NCBI RefSeq assembly: GCF_900119155.1
Contig: NZ_FPIR01000020.1
Coordinates: forward strand, 17,513-81,512
Length of the DNA: 64,000 bases
Source: Ruminococcus sp. YE71
GTDB taxonomy: Bacteria; Bacillota; Clostridia; Oscillospirales; Ruminococcaceae
Reading direction: 5' to 3'
The notes under the pieces were generated by a model. That model ran no database searches. It was not told where the DNA came from and saw nothing but the letters and a program-made list of their open reading frames with translations. Made by a program: the position numbers and the translations under genes. Shown one piece after another: positions 1 to 8,743 of this stretch; within the stretch, counting starts at the first letter, position 1, and each line of letters opens with the position of its first letter.

Positions 1-650
1 AACGCCGCTCCTATCGCCGTCAGCGCACAGCTCTCGGAAGCGACCGCATAGCCGCCGTCGGGCAGTCTGCCGTAGCACAGCGGACGGAACCCGAATGGGT
101 CGCGGACAGCGATGAGCTTGGTGGGCGACATCACCACAAGGGAATATGCGCCCTCGATGATGTTCATCGTCCTCAGCACCGCTTCTTCGATGGACGCGGT
201 CTGCAAACGCTGCTTCGTGATGATGTACGCGATGGTCTCGGTGTCGGATGTTGTGTGGAATATCGCCCCCGACAGCTCAAGCTCCGAACGGAGCGAGGCG
301 GCGTTGGAAAGGTTGCCGTTGTGCGCAAGCGCCATCCTGCCTTTCTGGTGGTTGACGACTATCGGCTGGCAGTTGCGCCGCTCGTTTCCGCCCGTGGTCG
401 AGTAGCGGACGTGCCCGACTGCCATGTTCCCGTGGGGTAGCTCACCCAGCGAACGGTGGTCGAATACCTCGCCCACAAGCCCGATGTCCTTGTGCGCAGT
501 GATGACACCATCGTCACACACCGCGATGCCGCACCCCTCCTGACCTCTGTGCTGCAAAGCATAAAGCCCGTAGTAAACAGTCTCCGCAAGCGCCCTGTGC
601 TCGGGCGAAAAGATCCCGAATACACCACATTCCTCATGTAAAGTGCTCAT
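1..650 (-). CDS. purF: amidophosphoribosyltransferase (PurF), N-terminal part, runs off window
   Basis: First committed step of purine synthesis: transfers glutamine-derived ammonia to PRPP. Reading the minus strand from ATG at 650 gives MSTLHEECGVFGIF, with the Ntn-hydrolase cysteine just after a short propeptide. It is followed by glutaminase motifs YALQHRGQEGCGIA, VGHVRYSTTG, AHNGNLSN, HTTSDTETIA and VRDPFGFRPL, the usual order in PurF. GGAGG at 658-662 lies 7 nt before the ATG at 650; an ATG at 656 abuts the ribosome site and is less likely. Only about 216 codons are in the window, so the PRTase domain is not seen. The frame has no stop. Confidence 0.93.
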   Translation of the reverse strand, partial: MSTLHEECGVFGIFSPEHRALAETVYYGLYALQHRGQEGCGIAVCDDGVITAHKDIGLVGEVFDHRSLGELPHGNMAVGHVRYSTTGGNERRNCQPIVVNHQKGRMALAHNGNLSNAASLRSELELSGAIFHTTSDTETIAYIITKQRLQTASIEEAVLRTMNIIEGAYSLVVMSPTKLIAVRDPFGFRPLCYGRLPDGGYAVASESCALTAIGAA

Positions 651-743
651 TTCCATACCTCCAACCCCATCCTTGCTGGTGCTTCATCATTATAGAGAGT
701 GCGGGTCTTTCTTTTCGGAACCCCTTTCCTAAAACTTTTAATA

Positions 744-834
744 CTTTTTGGCAAGGGGTGTTGTTCTTCCTCGGGGAGTACTGGTCGTGAAGATAGAAGT
801 TCTTCTGCTATGTAGTTTATCCCTTGCCAAAAAG
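744..834. repeat. short interspersed repeat with inverted ends (copy 1)
   Basis: CTTTTTGGCAAGGG (744-757) is mirrored by CCCTTGCCAAAAAG (821-834). The same ends and flanks (CCCCTTTCCTAAA before, GACGTT after) recur at 58941-59041. The interior differs more than the ends. No coding content. It resembles a miniature inverted-repeat element. Confidence 0.7.
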
Positions 835-915
835 ACGTTCAATGGAGCGTAACGCATCATTTGCGGTATTCTTCAGATTGTATCTCTTGAAATGTAGAGA
901 GCTAAATGTACTCTT

Positions 916-1028
916 TACATCCAACTGCCAACATATTAGAAGTCTTTGGAAGGGGGGCTGGGGGAGAACCTTTCTTCTAGCCGTGCGAAGCTAAGGCGGA
1001 CGTGCGAAGCTAAGGCGGGTTGCCCCCG
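916..1028. repeat. interspersed GGGGGAGAACC repeat with two 19-bp tandem units
   Basis: Contains AGTCTTTGGAAGGGGGG, CTGGGGGAGAACCTTTCTTC and then two tandem 19-mers (981-999 and 1000-1018) of the type CGTGCGAAGCTAAGGCGG. The same core recurs at 11641-11757 (five 19-mers, inverted), 19493-19600, 57752-57827 and 58862-58935. Noncoding. Confidence 0.75.
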
Positions 1029-1082
1029 GATAAAGTCTGCACTCATGAAAAAAGCGCACCAACAGGGAGGGGAAAATAAAAA

Positions 1083-1117
1083 GCGTCCGCAGGGGACAGT
1101 TTGTCCCTGTGCGAACG
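1083..1117. other. imperfect hairpin in the purF-esterase spacer
   Basis: GCGTCCGCAGGGGACA pairs imperfectly with TGTCCCTGTGCGAACGC. On the minus strand it is followed by CTTTTTATTTTC, like a terminator, but no minus-strand gene ends here. The 651-1264 spacer otherwise holds only the two repeats. Confidence 0.4.
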
Positions 1118-1264
1118 CCGTTGTTCAGAGAATATTTTACCACGTTGAGAGGAAAATGTCAATATGCTGAGGGATATTTTTTTGAGGTTTGTCATAATAG
1201 TGATTTTTGAGGGTGAGAAATTATTGGTTTTGACTGTAAAACTGTATATTTTATAAAATCTTTA

Positions 1265-1293
1265 TTGATTTTATCTGTCCGATAGTGTATAAT
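1265..1293 (+). promoter_or_regulatory. sigma-A promoter of the esterase gene
   Basis: TTGATT (1265-1270), 17-nt spacer, TATAAT (1288-1293). It overlaps the upstream ATG of the long open frame at 1285, which argues that the later ATG is used. Confidence 0.8.
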
Positions 1294-1329
1294 CGGTTTG
1301 TACGAATCAGATACTGCGGAGGTCAGAGA

Positions 1330-2121
1330 ATGGCTCAATTAAATGTAAAATACTACTCGGAATGTCTGAAACGGCCTGCTTCGTTCCAGATGTTCATACC
1401 GAACGACATGAGAAACGACGCGCCGTGGGAGAAGCCCCATAAGTTCTGCGCCGACCGTCCGATGAAGACGCTTTTCCTTCTGCACGGCTATGCAGGCTGT
1501 GCGTGGAACTGGGTCAGCGAGGGGCTGGCGAAGAAATACAACTTCGCGATAGTCGCGCCCGAGGGCGAGAACGGCTTCTGGCTGGACGGCATCTCCACGG
1601 GACACAGGTTCTGCACGATGCTCGGCGAGGAGCTTATCGGCTACATCCGAAAGACTTTCAGACTCGCGATGACGCCCGGGGACACGTTCATCCTCGGCTA
1701 CTCGATGGGCGGATTCGGTGCGCTGCACACGGGCTTTGCCTACCCAGAAGTCTTCGGCAAAGTAGGCGCGATGTCCTCGGCGCTCATCGTTCATGAGGTC
1801 GCGGAGATGGAGGAGGGCAGAGGCAATAACGTGGCGAATTTCGAGTACTACCGCGAGTGCTTTGGCGACCCGACGAAACTGCTTGGCAGCGTGAACGACC
1901 CCGAGATGCTCGTGGACAGGCTGATAGCCGACGGCGCGAAAATGCCCGAAATATATATGTGCTGCGGAACACAGGATTTCCTCATCGGCAATAACCGCAG
2001 GTTCCATGAATTCCTCGAAAGCAGGGGAGTCCCCCACATTTACAAGGAGAGCGAAGGCGCTCACGATATGCCCTTCTGGAACGAATACACCGAAAAGATA
2101 ATCGGCTGGATGTTTGAATGA
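1330..2121 (+). CDS. alpha/beta-hydrolase esterase (FrmB / putative esterase family)
   Basis: Secretion signal is absent, so this is probably a cytoplasmic serine esterase of about 263 residues. The nucleophile elbow GYSMGGFGALH and the early TLFLLHGYAGCAWNW oxyanion region are typical of the S-formylglutathione hydrolase/tributyrin-esterase family. A late GAHDMPFW supplies the catalytic histidine, and CGTQDF marks the acid region. The start at 1330 follows GGAGG (1318-1322) by 7 nt; a frame start at 1285 falls inside the promoter. Substrate is not shown by sequence: acetyl, feruloyl or formylglutathione esters are all possible. It is transcribed alone from a clear promoter. Confidence 0.8.
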   Translation: MAQLNVKYYSECLKRPASFQMFIPNDMRNDAPWEKPHKFCADRPMKTLFLLHGYAGCAWNWVSEGLAKKYNFAIVAPEGENGFWLDGISTGHRFCTMLGEELIGYIRKTFRLAMTPGDTFILGYSMGGFGALHTGFAYPEVFGKVGAMSSALIVHEVAEMEEGRGNNVANFEYYRECFGDPTKLLGSVNDPEMLVDRLIADGAKMPEIYMCCGTQDFLIGNNRRFHEFLESRGVPHIYKESEGAHDMPFWNEYTEKIIGWMFE

Positions 2122-2160
2122 CAACAGCACCCTTACGCCGACAGGTCGGAGATGTCGTGA

Positions 2161-2166
2161 TATAAT
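2161..2166 (+). promoter_or_regulatory. -10 element for the LD-carboxypeptidase gene
   Basis: TATAAT at 2161-2166 with CCGACA 17 nt upstream (2138-2143), between the esterase stop and the next ATG. Confidence 0.5.
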
Positions 2167-2206
2167 TGTTACTAACATAAATCGGAATTTAACGGGGGTA
2201 AGCAAA

Positions 2207-3235
2207 ATGGTAAAAAATATTGCTATTGTAAGTCTTTCAAGTGGTATAGCCGGCGAGCCGCTTGCTCGGTTCGAGTTGGAGATAGGACTTAAAAGACTGA
2301 ATGAATACGGCTTGAATGTCAAGTTTATGCCTAATGCGCTCAAAGGTCTGGAATACATAAAGTCTCACCCTGAAAAGAGAGCAGAGGATCTTTTGCAGGC
2401 ATTCCTTGATCCCGAAACGGATATGATACTTACTGCGATCGGCGGAGATGATACATACAGATTGCTTCCATATTTGTTTGATAATAATGAGCTGGCAAAG
2501 GCTGTAACAGAAAAGATCTTTCTGGGATTTTCCGATACAACTATCAATCATTTTATGTTACATAAAATGGGTATCCCTACTTTCTACGGACAGGCTTTTC
2601 TTCCCGATATATGTGAACTGAGCCGGGAAATGCTGCCATATACCCGCAAGTATTTTGAAGAACTGATATCGACAGGAACGATCAGGGAAATAACCCCTGC
2701 CGATGTCTGGTACGAGGAGAGAAAAGAGTTTTCTCCCGAACAGGCAGGCAAACCTCTGACAGCCCATTCAAACAATGGATTTGAGCTTTTGCAAGGTAGC
2801 CCTGTCTTTTCGGGAAAAATACTCGGTGGCTGTATCTGCACGATATTTGATATGTTTGACGGCGAACGTTATTCGGATATGCCTGAACTCTGCAAAAAGT
2901 ATCAGCTATTCCCTGATAAGGAGAACTGGAGAGGCCGTATCCTGCTATTGGAAAGCAGTGAAGAAAAGCCCTCACCGCAAAAATATAAAAAAGCACTTGA
3001 ATACTTGAAAGCAACAGGTATATTCGAGGTAATATCGGGTGTTCTGATCGGGAAACCTATGGATGAAGTATACGCAGAAGAATATAAGAAATTACTTGTT
3101 CAAGTGATCGACAACCTCGAAATACCGGTAGTATGTAATCTGAATATAGGTCATGCGATGCCTCGCTGCATTATTCCTTTTGGGAAAAAAGCAATAGTAG
3201 ATTCAAATAAACAAAGCATACGTTTTATTGATTAA
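2207..3235 (+). CDS. S66-family LD-carboxypeptidase / MccF-like peptidase
   Basis: About 342 residues of the peptidase S66 fold (LdcA, MccF). Members trim the terminal D-residue from murein tetrapeptides or hydrolyse microcin-C-type acyl-sulfamoyl adenylates. The nucleophile lies in GFSDTT after TAIGGDDTYRLLPYL, the family glutamate in RILLLESSEEKPS, and the histidine in NIGHAMPRCIIPFGKKA. Start at 2207 is chosen because GGGGG (2193-2197) precedes it, while the frame opening at 2114 overlaps the upstream gene and lies before the promoter. The overall layout resembles the MccF branch more than classical LdcA, so a self-immunity or detoxification role is possible. Confidence 0.85.
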   Translation: MVKNIAIVSLSSGIAGEPLARFELEIGLKRLNEYGLNVKFMPNALKGLEYIKSHPEKRAEDLLQAFLDPETDMILTAIGGDDTYRLLPYLFDNNELAKAVTEKIFLGFSDTTINHFMLHKMGIPTFYGQAFLPDICELSREMLPYTRKYFEELISTGTIREITPADVWYEERKEFSPEQAGKPLTAHSNNGFELLQGSPVFSGKILGGCICTIFDMFDGERYSDMPELCKKYQLFPDKENWRGRILLLESSEEKPSPQKYKKALEYLKATGIFEVISGVLIGKPMDEVYAEEYKKLLVQVIDNLEIPVVCNLNIGHAMPRCIIPFGKKAIVDSNKQSIRFID

Positions 3236-3277
3236 ATGGTAAATTCTGATTTATCTTAGCGGTCAAATAAATACGAT

Positions 3278-3306
3278 GCCCCAAAGCAGGTCAGCTGCTT
3301 TGGGGC
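3278..3306. terminator. 12-bp hairpin between convergent genes
   Basis: GCCCCAAAGCAG and CTGCTTTGGGGC pair perfectly around a 5-nt loop. It lies between a plus-strand gene ending at 3235 and a minus-strand gene ending at 3344. T-tracts are weak on both sides. Confidence 0.65.
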
Positions 3307-3343
3307 AAAACTTCTTATATGACGTGAGGGTGCTGTTTCTTCA

Positions 3344-4048
3344 TCAGAAAAGCGGCGCGAGGGATATGTCCGTGTCCCTGAAAGCGTTCTCTATGAACTG
3401 CTCGTCGTCGAGATGCATCAGAAATACTTTCACGCCCTTTTCTGACAGGGCTTTCAGCTGTTCCGCATTGTCCCCGAGGAACAGGTGTACCCCCGAATCC
3501 ACCACTGATATCTCCGTGTAAAGCTCGGTATCGTCGCCGATGTACGGCAGGAATGGTACGAGCGTGTTGGTGTCGCCCGTGTATATCGCCTTTTTGCCGC
3601 GGATGTTCAGCAGATACCCGAAGCATCTGCCGTCGAGCGAAGGTACGTGCTTTGTGGGAATGACTTTCTCCACCCAGTCAAGGCTGTCGGCGGGAACTAT
3701 ACTGTAAGCCTGCTCATCGCACCCCTCGACATTGGCGAGACAGTAGCGAAGCTGTTCTCCCACCTCGTCCGAAGGCACGGCTATCGTCACGGGTATGTCC
3801 CACACGTAAAAAGCGTAGTGTACCAGCAGAGGTATGCCGCTGATGTGGTCGCTGTGGGTGTGGGTCACCAGTACGCAGATGCGGTCGGTCTTTCCGCTCT
3901 CGGTGAATCTGTCTGTCCCGAGCTTCCGCAGCTTGTTGAACGCGCTGATGGAATGGTCTATCAGCACCAGCGAGCCGCCGTCCGAAAAAAATGCGCTGTT
4001 GTGTTCATCGGTAAAAGCCGAACCCCGTCCGAAAAATCTTAGCAGCAT
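3344..4048 (-). CDS. metallo-beta-lactamase-fold hydrolase (RNase Z-like)
   Basis: A 234-residue single-domain MBL protein. The zinc motif THTHSDHISG sits near residue 62, and the later ligands in TKHVPS, AIYTGDTNT and FLMHLDD follow the RNase Z/PhnP-like order. No signal peptide or second domain. The gene ends 20 nt downstream of the diguanylate cyclase gene on the same strand, suggesting an operon, and has a GGGGGAG ribosome site. The substrate cannot be told from the sequence; phosphodiesterase activity is usual in this group. Confidence 0.8.
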   Translation of the reverse strand: MLLRFFGRGSAFTDEHNSAFFSDGGSLVLIDHSISAFNKLRKLGTDRFTESGKTDRICVLVTHTHSDHISGIPLLVHYAFYVWDIPVTIAVPSDEVGEQLRYCLANVEGCDEQAYSIVPADSLDWVEKVIPTKHVPSLDGRCFGYLLNIRGKKAIYTGDTNTLVPFLPYIGDDTELYTEISVVDSGVHLFLGDNAEQLKALSEKGVKVFLMHLDDEQFIENAFRDTDISLAPLF

Positions 4049-4068
4049 TTTATCTCCCCCTTTTTTCG

Positions 4069-5076
4069 TCAGAAGACCACTCTGTTTCTGCCGCTTTCCT
4101 TTGCGGTATAGAGTTTCTCGTCTGCGGAGCTTATATTTTCTTCGATAGTCCTGTTGCTGTCGAATTCAGAAACGCCGAAGCTGAGGGTCAGCTTTATGTC
4201 GTTGCCCTCGGCGTGACATACCGACTCCATGATCTTGACGCGTATCTCTTCCGCCTTGTCGATGCAGGTCTGCTTGTCGGCGTCGGTCATTATCATGACG
4301 AATTCCTCGCCGCCCCAGCGGTAGATGCCGTCGTTCTCGCCGCAGCAGGTGCCGAGGAGCGCCGCCGTATGCTTCAGCACCTCGTCGCCTGCGTTGTGAC
4401 CGTAGGTGTCGTTGATGCGTTTGAACTTGTCTATATCGCAGATGAACAGGCTGAGCTTCTTGCCCGTCTCCACGAGCTTGAGATACCGTTTGGAGAAATC
4501 GCTGTAGAAGCCCATGCGGTTCTTGAGCTGAGTGAGCTTGTCGTGGTGAGACTCATCGAGGAAGGTCTCCGACTCCAGCGCTATGCCGCAGATGACCGCC
4601 GCCAGGGACAGCCTGCGCACATCCTCGTCGCCGAACTTTCCGTCGCTGCCCAGCTTGTTTATCGCCTGATACGCGCCGATGAACTCGCCGTTCACGTCAG
4701 CGACGGGCATGACGAGTATCGACTTTGTGACGTAGCCCGTTTTCTTGTCCACCGCCGAGTTGAAGTCGGGGTCGCTGTAGGGGTCGTTGGTGATGATGAC
4801 GCGCTTTTCGGCAAGCGCCTTCCCGACGAGACCCGTGTTGTCGGGTATGATTATCTTATCCGCGCCGACAGCGGCGGCAGTCCACAGGGTGTGGTTGCGC
4901 TTGTCCCACTTCCAGAAGCTCGTCCTGTCAGATTCGGAAAGCGTTTTGCCGAGACGGGTTATGTACTCGAAAACCTTTGTGTGGTCGGTATCGCTCACAT
5001 CGTCGGACATATCCTTGTATATTTCCTCACTAACGGAGAATATCTCCGAAAGCATTCTTTCGTGGTCTGTAGGCAT
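4069..5076 (-). CDS. GAF-GGDEF diguanylate cyclase
   Basis: Cytoplasmic sensor enzyme of 335 residues making cyclic di-GMP. A GAF-like domain spans roughly residues 30-165 (FWKWDKRNHTLW, IIPDNTGLVGKALAEKRVI). A GGDEF domain fills the rest, with intact GGEEF near residue 255, ICDIDKFKRINDTYGHNAGD and LTLSFGVS. The residues five positions before GGEEF read GEND, so the RxxD inhibitory site is missing and product inhibition may be weak. GGAGG 8 nt before the ATG at 5076 fixes the start; the frame opening at 5103 overlaps that ribosome site. A second cyclase lies at 13094. Confidence 0.9.
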   Translation of the reverse strand: MPTDHERMLSEIFSVSEEIYKDMSDDVSDTDHTKVFEYITRLGKTLSESDRTSFWKWDKRNHTLWTAAAVGADKIIIPDNTGLVGKALAEKRVIITNDPYSDPDFNSAVDKKTGYVTKSILVMPVADVNGEFIGAYQAINKLGSDGKFGDEDVRRLSLAAVICGIALESETFLDESHHDKLTQLKNRMGFYSDFSKRYLKLVETGKKLSLFICDIDKFKRINDTYGHNAGDEVLKHTAALLGTCCGENDGIYRWGGEEFVMIMTDADKQTCIDKAEEIRVKIMESVCHAEGNDIKLTLSFGVSEFDSNRTIEENISSADEKLYTAKESGRNRVVF

Positions 5077-5116
5077 AGCGTGTTCCTCCTTAAATAGTGA
5101 CAATACGTCTCAGTTT

Positions 5117-5145
5117 ATTATACCACAATTGCTTACGGTTTTCAA
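5117..5145 (-). promoter_or_regulatory. promoter of the GAF-GGDEF/MBL operon
   Basis: On the minus strand TTGAAA (5145-5140), 17-nt spacer, TATAAT (5122-5117). Confidence 0.75.
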
Positions 5146-5207
5146 GGTCAAAAAATAAATTTTTTGTGCATAACGCCCAGTGCGCCGACTGCAGAAAAAT
5201 GCTGTCC

Positions 5208-5645
5208 TCACAGCTCCTTTTCCATGCGTATGCAGTCGAAGGTATCACCGTGTATCACGGTGCTGTCGGTCACGGTATAGCCGAGCTTTTCGTAGAATCC
5301 CACCGCAACGTCGCGGCTCTCGATGACCGCGGTCTTTGCCCCCAGTTCACCGAGCCACGCTTCGGCTTCGAGTATGACGCGCCGTCCGAGACCTTTGCCG
5401 CGGTATTCGGGCAGGACTACCACCCTGCCTATCATCGCGCTCCCTTCGCCGATGGGGAAGAAGCGGCAGGTCGCCACGGGAAAATCACTGTCGGTGAGGA
5501 CTATGTATTTCGTGTCGGGGGCGTCATGCTCGTCGAACTCGCGCCGCAGGGTGATGCCATGCTGTTTCGCCATGCCCTGTATGCGCACGTAATATGCGCC
5601 TGCCTGCTGCCACGTTTCGGTGGCTCTTATTACCTGTATATCCAT
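5208..5645 (-). CDS. GNAT-family N-acetyltransferase
   Basis: Small acetyltransferase of about 145 residues. The acetyl-CoA pyrophosphate loop reads VVLPEYRGKGLGRRVI and is followed by FYEKLGYTV, the usual C-terminal GNAT strand; the layout is close to YjcF/ElaA. ATG at 5645 is preferred over GTG at 5654 because GAGG lies 8 nt before it. It begins one base after the stop of the upstream peptidase gene, so the two are translationally coupled. Acceptor substrate unknown. Confidence 0.82.
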   Translation of the reverse strand: MDIQVIRATETWQQAGAYYVRIQGMAKQHGITLRREFDEHDAPDTKYIVLTDSDFPVATCRFFPIGEGSAMIGRVVVLPEYRGKGLGRRVILEAEAWLGELGAKTAVIESRDVAVGFYEKLGYTVTDSTVIHGDTFDCIRMEKEL

Positions 5646-5646
5646 T

Positions 5647-6615
5647 TCATTCACCTCTTACCGAAGCTGCCGAGGGGATGCCGAAAGCGCTCTCGGCACT
5701 CTCCACGGCGCAGATTATCGCACGGCTGACCACCTCGGCGGCAAGGGTGCCCACCACGTCCATATCGGCTTTTACGTCGCCGACCGACAGCGCGTAAAGG
5801 CTGTCACCGTCCGCTGACGTGTGTACGGGGTCAACCGACCTTGCGAGACCGTCATGCGCCATGCCCGCTATCTTGCAGAGCTGCGTCTTGCCGAAATACG
5901 CGTTGGTGATGACAGCCCCGATCGTGGTGTTCCCGACGAACCTGTTCTCCACCGCCTGCGTCCTCAGCTTCATCAGCTCGGAAGTCCTGCGGAAGCCTGT
6001 TTTTTCTTCGTTCAGCAGGCCTGCTATCTGCCTGCCCGTCTCAAAGTCGAAAATGTCGCCGAGTGCGTTCAGCACCACAACCGCCCCCACCTGAAGCTCA
6101 CCGACCTGCATGGCGAAGCTGCCGATGCCCGTCTTTGTGCAGTGATCCATACCGCAGAATTTCCCCACCGTCGCTCCGCAGCCTGCGCCGTAATTGCCGT
6201 CGCGGTAGTTCGGGGATTCGAGGGCGAGCTGTGCTGCACGCCGTCCCATGTTCCTGTCGGGGCGGATGTCCTTTCTGCCGACGGTGAGGTCGAAGATATC
6301 CGACTGCACCACCAGCGGGACTTTCGTCACTCCCACATCGTAGCCGATGTCCTGCTCTTCGAGATACTCCATCACGCCGTCCGCAGCCGCGAGCCCGAAG
6401 GCGCTGCCGCCGCCCAGCACTACAGCGTGTATTGCCTGCGCCGACATCAGCGGGTCGAGGAGCGTGGTCTCCCTCGAAGCGGGGCCGCCGCCGCGCACGT
6501 CAACTCCTGCCCTCATTCCGTCTCTGCCGACGATGACGGTGCAGCCAGTGCCTGCCTCGGCGTCTTCGAGCTGTCCTATGGCTATGCCTTGTATATCGGT
6601 TATCGGGATATTCAT
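5647..6615 (-). CDS. P1/DmpA-type peptidase (L-aminopeptidase/D-esterase, S58 family)
   Basis: A 322-residue Ntn-like aminopeptidase. Family features are GCTVIVGRDGMRAGVDVRGGGPASRE split near the N-terminus, VVLGGGSAFGLAAADGVM, and the self-cleavage site GNTTIGAVITNA, where a threonine becomes the N-terminal nucleophile after autoproteolysis. AGGAGG 9 nt upstream selects ATG 6615 over GTG 6624. No signal peptide, so cytoplasmic. First gene of an operon with the GNAT gene. Likely role: hydrolysis of peptides or beta-amino amides; exact substrate unknown. Confidence 0.85.
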   Translation of the reverse strand: MNIPITDIQGIAIGQLEDAEAGTGCTVIVGRDGMRAGVDVRGGGPASRETTLLDPLMSAQAIHAVVLGGGSAFGLAAADGVMEYLEEQDIGYDVGVTKVPLVVQSDIFDLTVGRKDIRPDRNMGRRAAQLALESPNYRDGNYGAGCGATVGKFCGMDHCTKTGIGSFAMQVGELQVGAVVVLNALGDIFDFETGRQIAGLLNEEKTGFRRTSELMKLRTQAVENRFVGNTTIGAVITNAYFGKTQLCKIAGMAHDGLARSVDPVHTSADGDSLYALSVGDVKADMDVVGTLAAEVVSRAIICAVESAESAFGIPSAASVRGE

Positions 6616-6644
6616 CGGATGCACCTCCTGTTATGGTTGTGTTT

Positions 6645-6673
6645 AGTATACCACATTTCGGGGAAATATTCAA
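6645..6673 (-). promoter_or_regulatory. promoter of the peptidase-GNAT operon
   Basis: Minus strand TTGAAT (6673-6668), 17-nt spacer, TATACT (6650-6645). Confidence 0.7.
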
Positions 6674-6805
6674 TAGCGGAAAGTCCTCAGATGAGCATGA
6701 GCGCGGCAGTCATCCGCCCCGAAGAACGGACGAAACACTCTTCGTGACAATGCACAAAGCGAGTGGGATTTTTGATCGCTCACCTGTATAATTTGGAAAG
6801 TGGAA

Positions 6806-6825
6806 AATTGAAAACGTTTTCAATT
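6806..6825. promoter_or_regulatory. perfect 20-bp palindrome, CcpA/LacI-family operator
   Basis: AATTGAAAACGTTTTCAATT is its own reverse complement and contains the central CG and half-site spacing of catabolite-responsive elements. It lies 158 nt before the condensation-like gene. A TATAAT lies upstream (6787-6792) and another TATAAT at 6929-6934 nearer the gene, so the site could act as either a roadblock or an upstream operator. The 6674-6982 spacer holds nothing else recognised. Confidence 0.7.
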
Positions 6826-6982
6826 GACTGCAATATGCCCATTTATGAATGGATTTTGTGTTGTTTTCTGACATAATATGACGAAATATAGCAAAATATC
6901 TTGATTTTTTTACCAAACTATGCTAAAATATAATTTAGGTAAATTGATTTAGCGCTCAGCAACAAAATTATGGGGGAACTGT

Positions 6983-8371
6983 ATGAAGAAATTATATTCG
7001 TTGACAGCGGCGCAGAATATGCATTATCAGTGGATAAAAGAGTACAAGACACAGCAGGTGTCGGGACTCAGCATAGTTGCGGCATTCAAGGCTGACATCG
7101 ACGTGGATGTGCTGAAAAAGAGCATCGCACTGGAGATGGAAAGATACTCCTGCCTCAGGCTCCGCTTCACCGCACCCGATGAAAACGGCGAGATAAAACA
7201 GTACATCGCCGACTGTGGGGATGAGGACTTCGAGGAACGCGACCTGACGGGAATGACCATGCAGGAAGCCAACGATACCATGCAGCAGTGGGCTTACGAG
7301 ACTTTCGACGGCGACGATATCCCGATGTGTGAGTTCCGCATCGTAAAGCTCCCCGAGGGCTACACGGGATTCTTCGTACATATGGATCACAGACTCAACG
7401 ACTCGGTGGGCGTGGCGGTCATGGCTACCGACATCATGGGCGTTTACAAGCACCTGAAATACGGCACCGAGATGCCCGCACCCCTCGCGGATTTCGAGAA
7501 GGTGCTGGTCAGCGATCTTGAGAAGGCCGCGAATCAGAAGCGCCTTGCAAAGGCGAAGCGTTTCTGGGACGAACAGCTCGACGAACTGGGCGAGCCGCTC
7601 TATTCGGATATACAGGGTACTTCGGTGCTCGAAGAAGCACGAAGAAAGCACAACGACCCTGATCTCCGCGCAGGCGACATCGAACGCAAGGAGCTTTTCG
7701 TGGCGGTAAAGGACTACCAGCTTGAGGTAGACAGTATGCAGAGGGCTATAAACTTCTGCCTTTACAATCAGATATCACCTACGAACCTCATACTGCTCGT
7801 CATCAGGACTTATCTGTCGAAGATGAACGGCGGTCAGGAGGATATAACCATCGAGAATTTCATATCGCGCCGCTCCACGCAGGACGAGCTGACCTCGGGA
7901 GGGAGCCGCGTGCTCTGCTTCCCGTGCAGAACGGTCATCTCGGGCGATACGACATTCATCGACGCGGCAAGGATGATACAGAATCATCAGAACCGCATAT
8001 ATATGTACTCGGGATACGACCCCGAATTCATCCGTCAGGAGATGAAGAGGCGCTACAACACGCCCGACGACACTACATACGTCAGCGTGTACCTCACCTA
8101 TCAGCCGCCGATGAATACCAGCGACCTCGACCCGAATTCGGAACAGCTCCCCATTTACGTCAAGTGGTTCGCAAACGGCGCGGCTACAAAGAAGATGTAC
8201 CTCACCGTATCGCATCTGCCCGACAGAAAGCTCAATTTCTCCTATCACTACCAGACGGCACACCTCACCGAGAAGGACGCTGAGCTTATGTACTACTACA
8301 TGATGCGCATACTGTTCAGAGGAATAGAAGATCCCGGAAGGACCATCTCCGAGATCATAGATATGGTCTGA
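6983..8371 (+). CDS. stand-alone condensation-domain-like acyltransferase
   Basis: A 462-residue protein with the two-lobed chloramphenicol-acetyltransferase-like fold of NRPS condensation domains. These join a carrier-bound acyl group to an amine or alcohol. The active-site motif at residues 135-141 reads DHRLNDS where HHxxxDG is normal: the second histidine (136) and aspartate (140) remain, the first histidine is aspartate and the glycine is serine. N-terminal SLTAAQNMHYQWIKEY matches the C1 region. No signal peptide or carrier domain is fused. First gene of an operon with a carrier protein and AMP-ligase, which should supply its substrate. The product is unknown. Confidence 0.7.
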   Translation: MKKLYSLTAAQNMHYQWIKEYKTQQVSGLSIVAAFKADIDVDVLKKSIALEMERYSCLRLRFTAPDENGEIKQYIADCGDEDFEERDLTGMTMQEANDTMQQWAYETFDGDDIPMCEFRIVKLPEGYTGFFVHMDHRLNDSVGVAVMATDIMGVYKHLKYGTEMPAPLADFEKVLVSDLEKAANQKRLAKAKRFWDEQLDELGEPLYSDIQGTSVLEEARRKHNDPDLRAGDIERKELFVAVKDYQLEVDSMQRAINFCLYNQISPTNLILLVIRTYLSKMNGGQEDITIENFISRRSTQDELTSGGSRVLCFPCRTVISGDTTFIDAARMIQNHQNRIYMYSGYDPEFIRQEMKRRYNTPDDTTYVSVYLTYQPPMNTSDLDPNSEQLPIYVKWFANGAATKKMYLTVSHLPDRKLNFSYHYQTAHLTEKDAELMYYYMMRILFRGIEDPGRTISEIIDMV

Positions 8372-8454
8372 TCTTTTTTTAGTAACAAAAGAGCAAAACG
8401 GAAATACCGCACATTCGGTGCGATATCATATACTTTTTATTTGGAGGCAATATT

Positions 8455-8697
8455 ATGAAGAAAACGAAGACTTGTCCGAAATGCGGCAGCCAGGATCTGA
8501 CTCTGTTCAGATATGAGGGTTTCCCCAACGCTGAACACGAGAAGGATATCCACTACAACACCAGCATGATGATGGGCGTTATCAGCTTACAGCGCTACAT
8601 CTGCCACAACTGCGATTACTCGGAGGGCTGGATAGTTGAAGAGGATATCAGAACAGTCCTGAAGACCAAGCCTGCGAACTTAGAGGAGATCGGCTGA
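8455..8697 (+). CDS. small zinc-ribbon protein
   Basis: 80 residues with two cysteine pairs, CPKCGS near the N-terminus and CHNCDY near residue 50, so probably a zinc ribbon. GGAGG precedes the ATG. No enzyme domain is visible. Its position between the condensation-like and carrier-protein genes suggests a role in the same pathway, but it could simply be a bystander regulator or scaffold. Function not recognised. Confidence 0.7.
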   Translation: MKKTKTCPKCGSQDLTLFRYEGFPNAEHEKDIHYNTSMMMGVISLQRYICHNCDYSEGWIVEEDIRTVLKTKPANLEEIG

Positions 8698-8743
8698 TCT
8701 GCACGAATGCAGGGGCTTTTCGGTAAATAAAACGACCATACAG

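Noticed and set aside
1083..1117. Functional terminator upstream of the esterase gene
   Set aside because: The hairpin with T tract points along the minus strand, where no gene ends; kept only as a hairpin.
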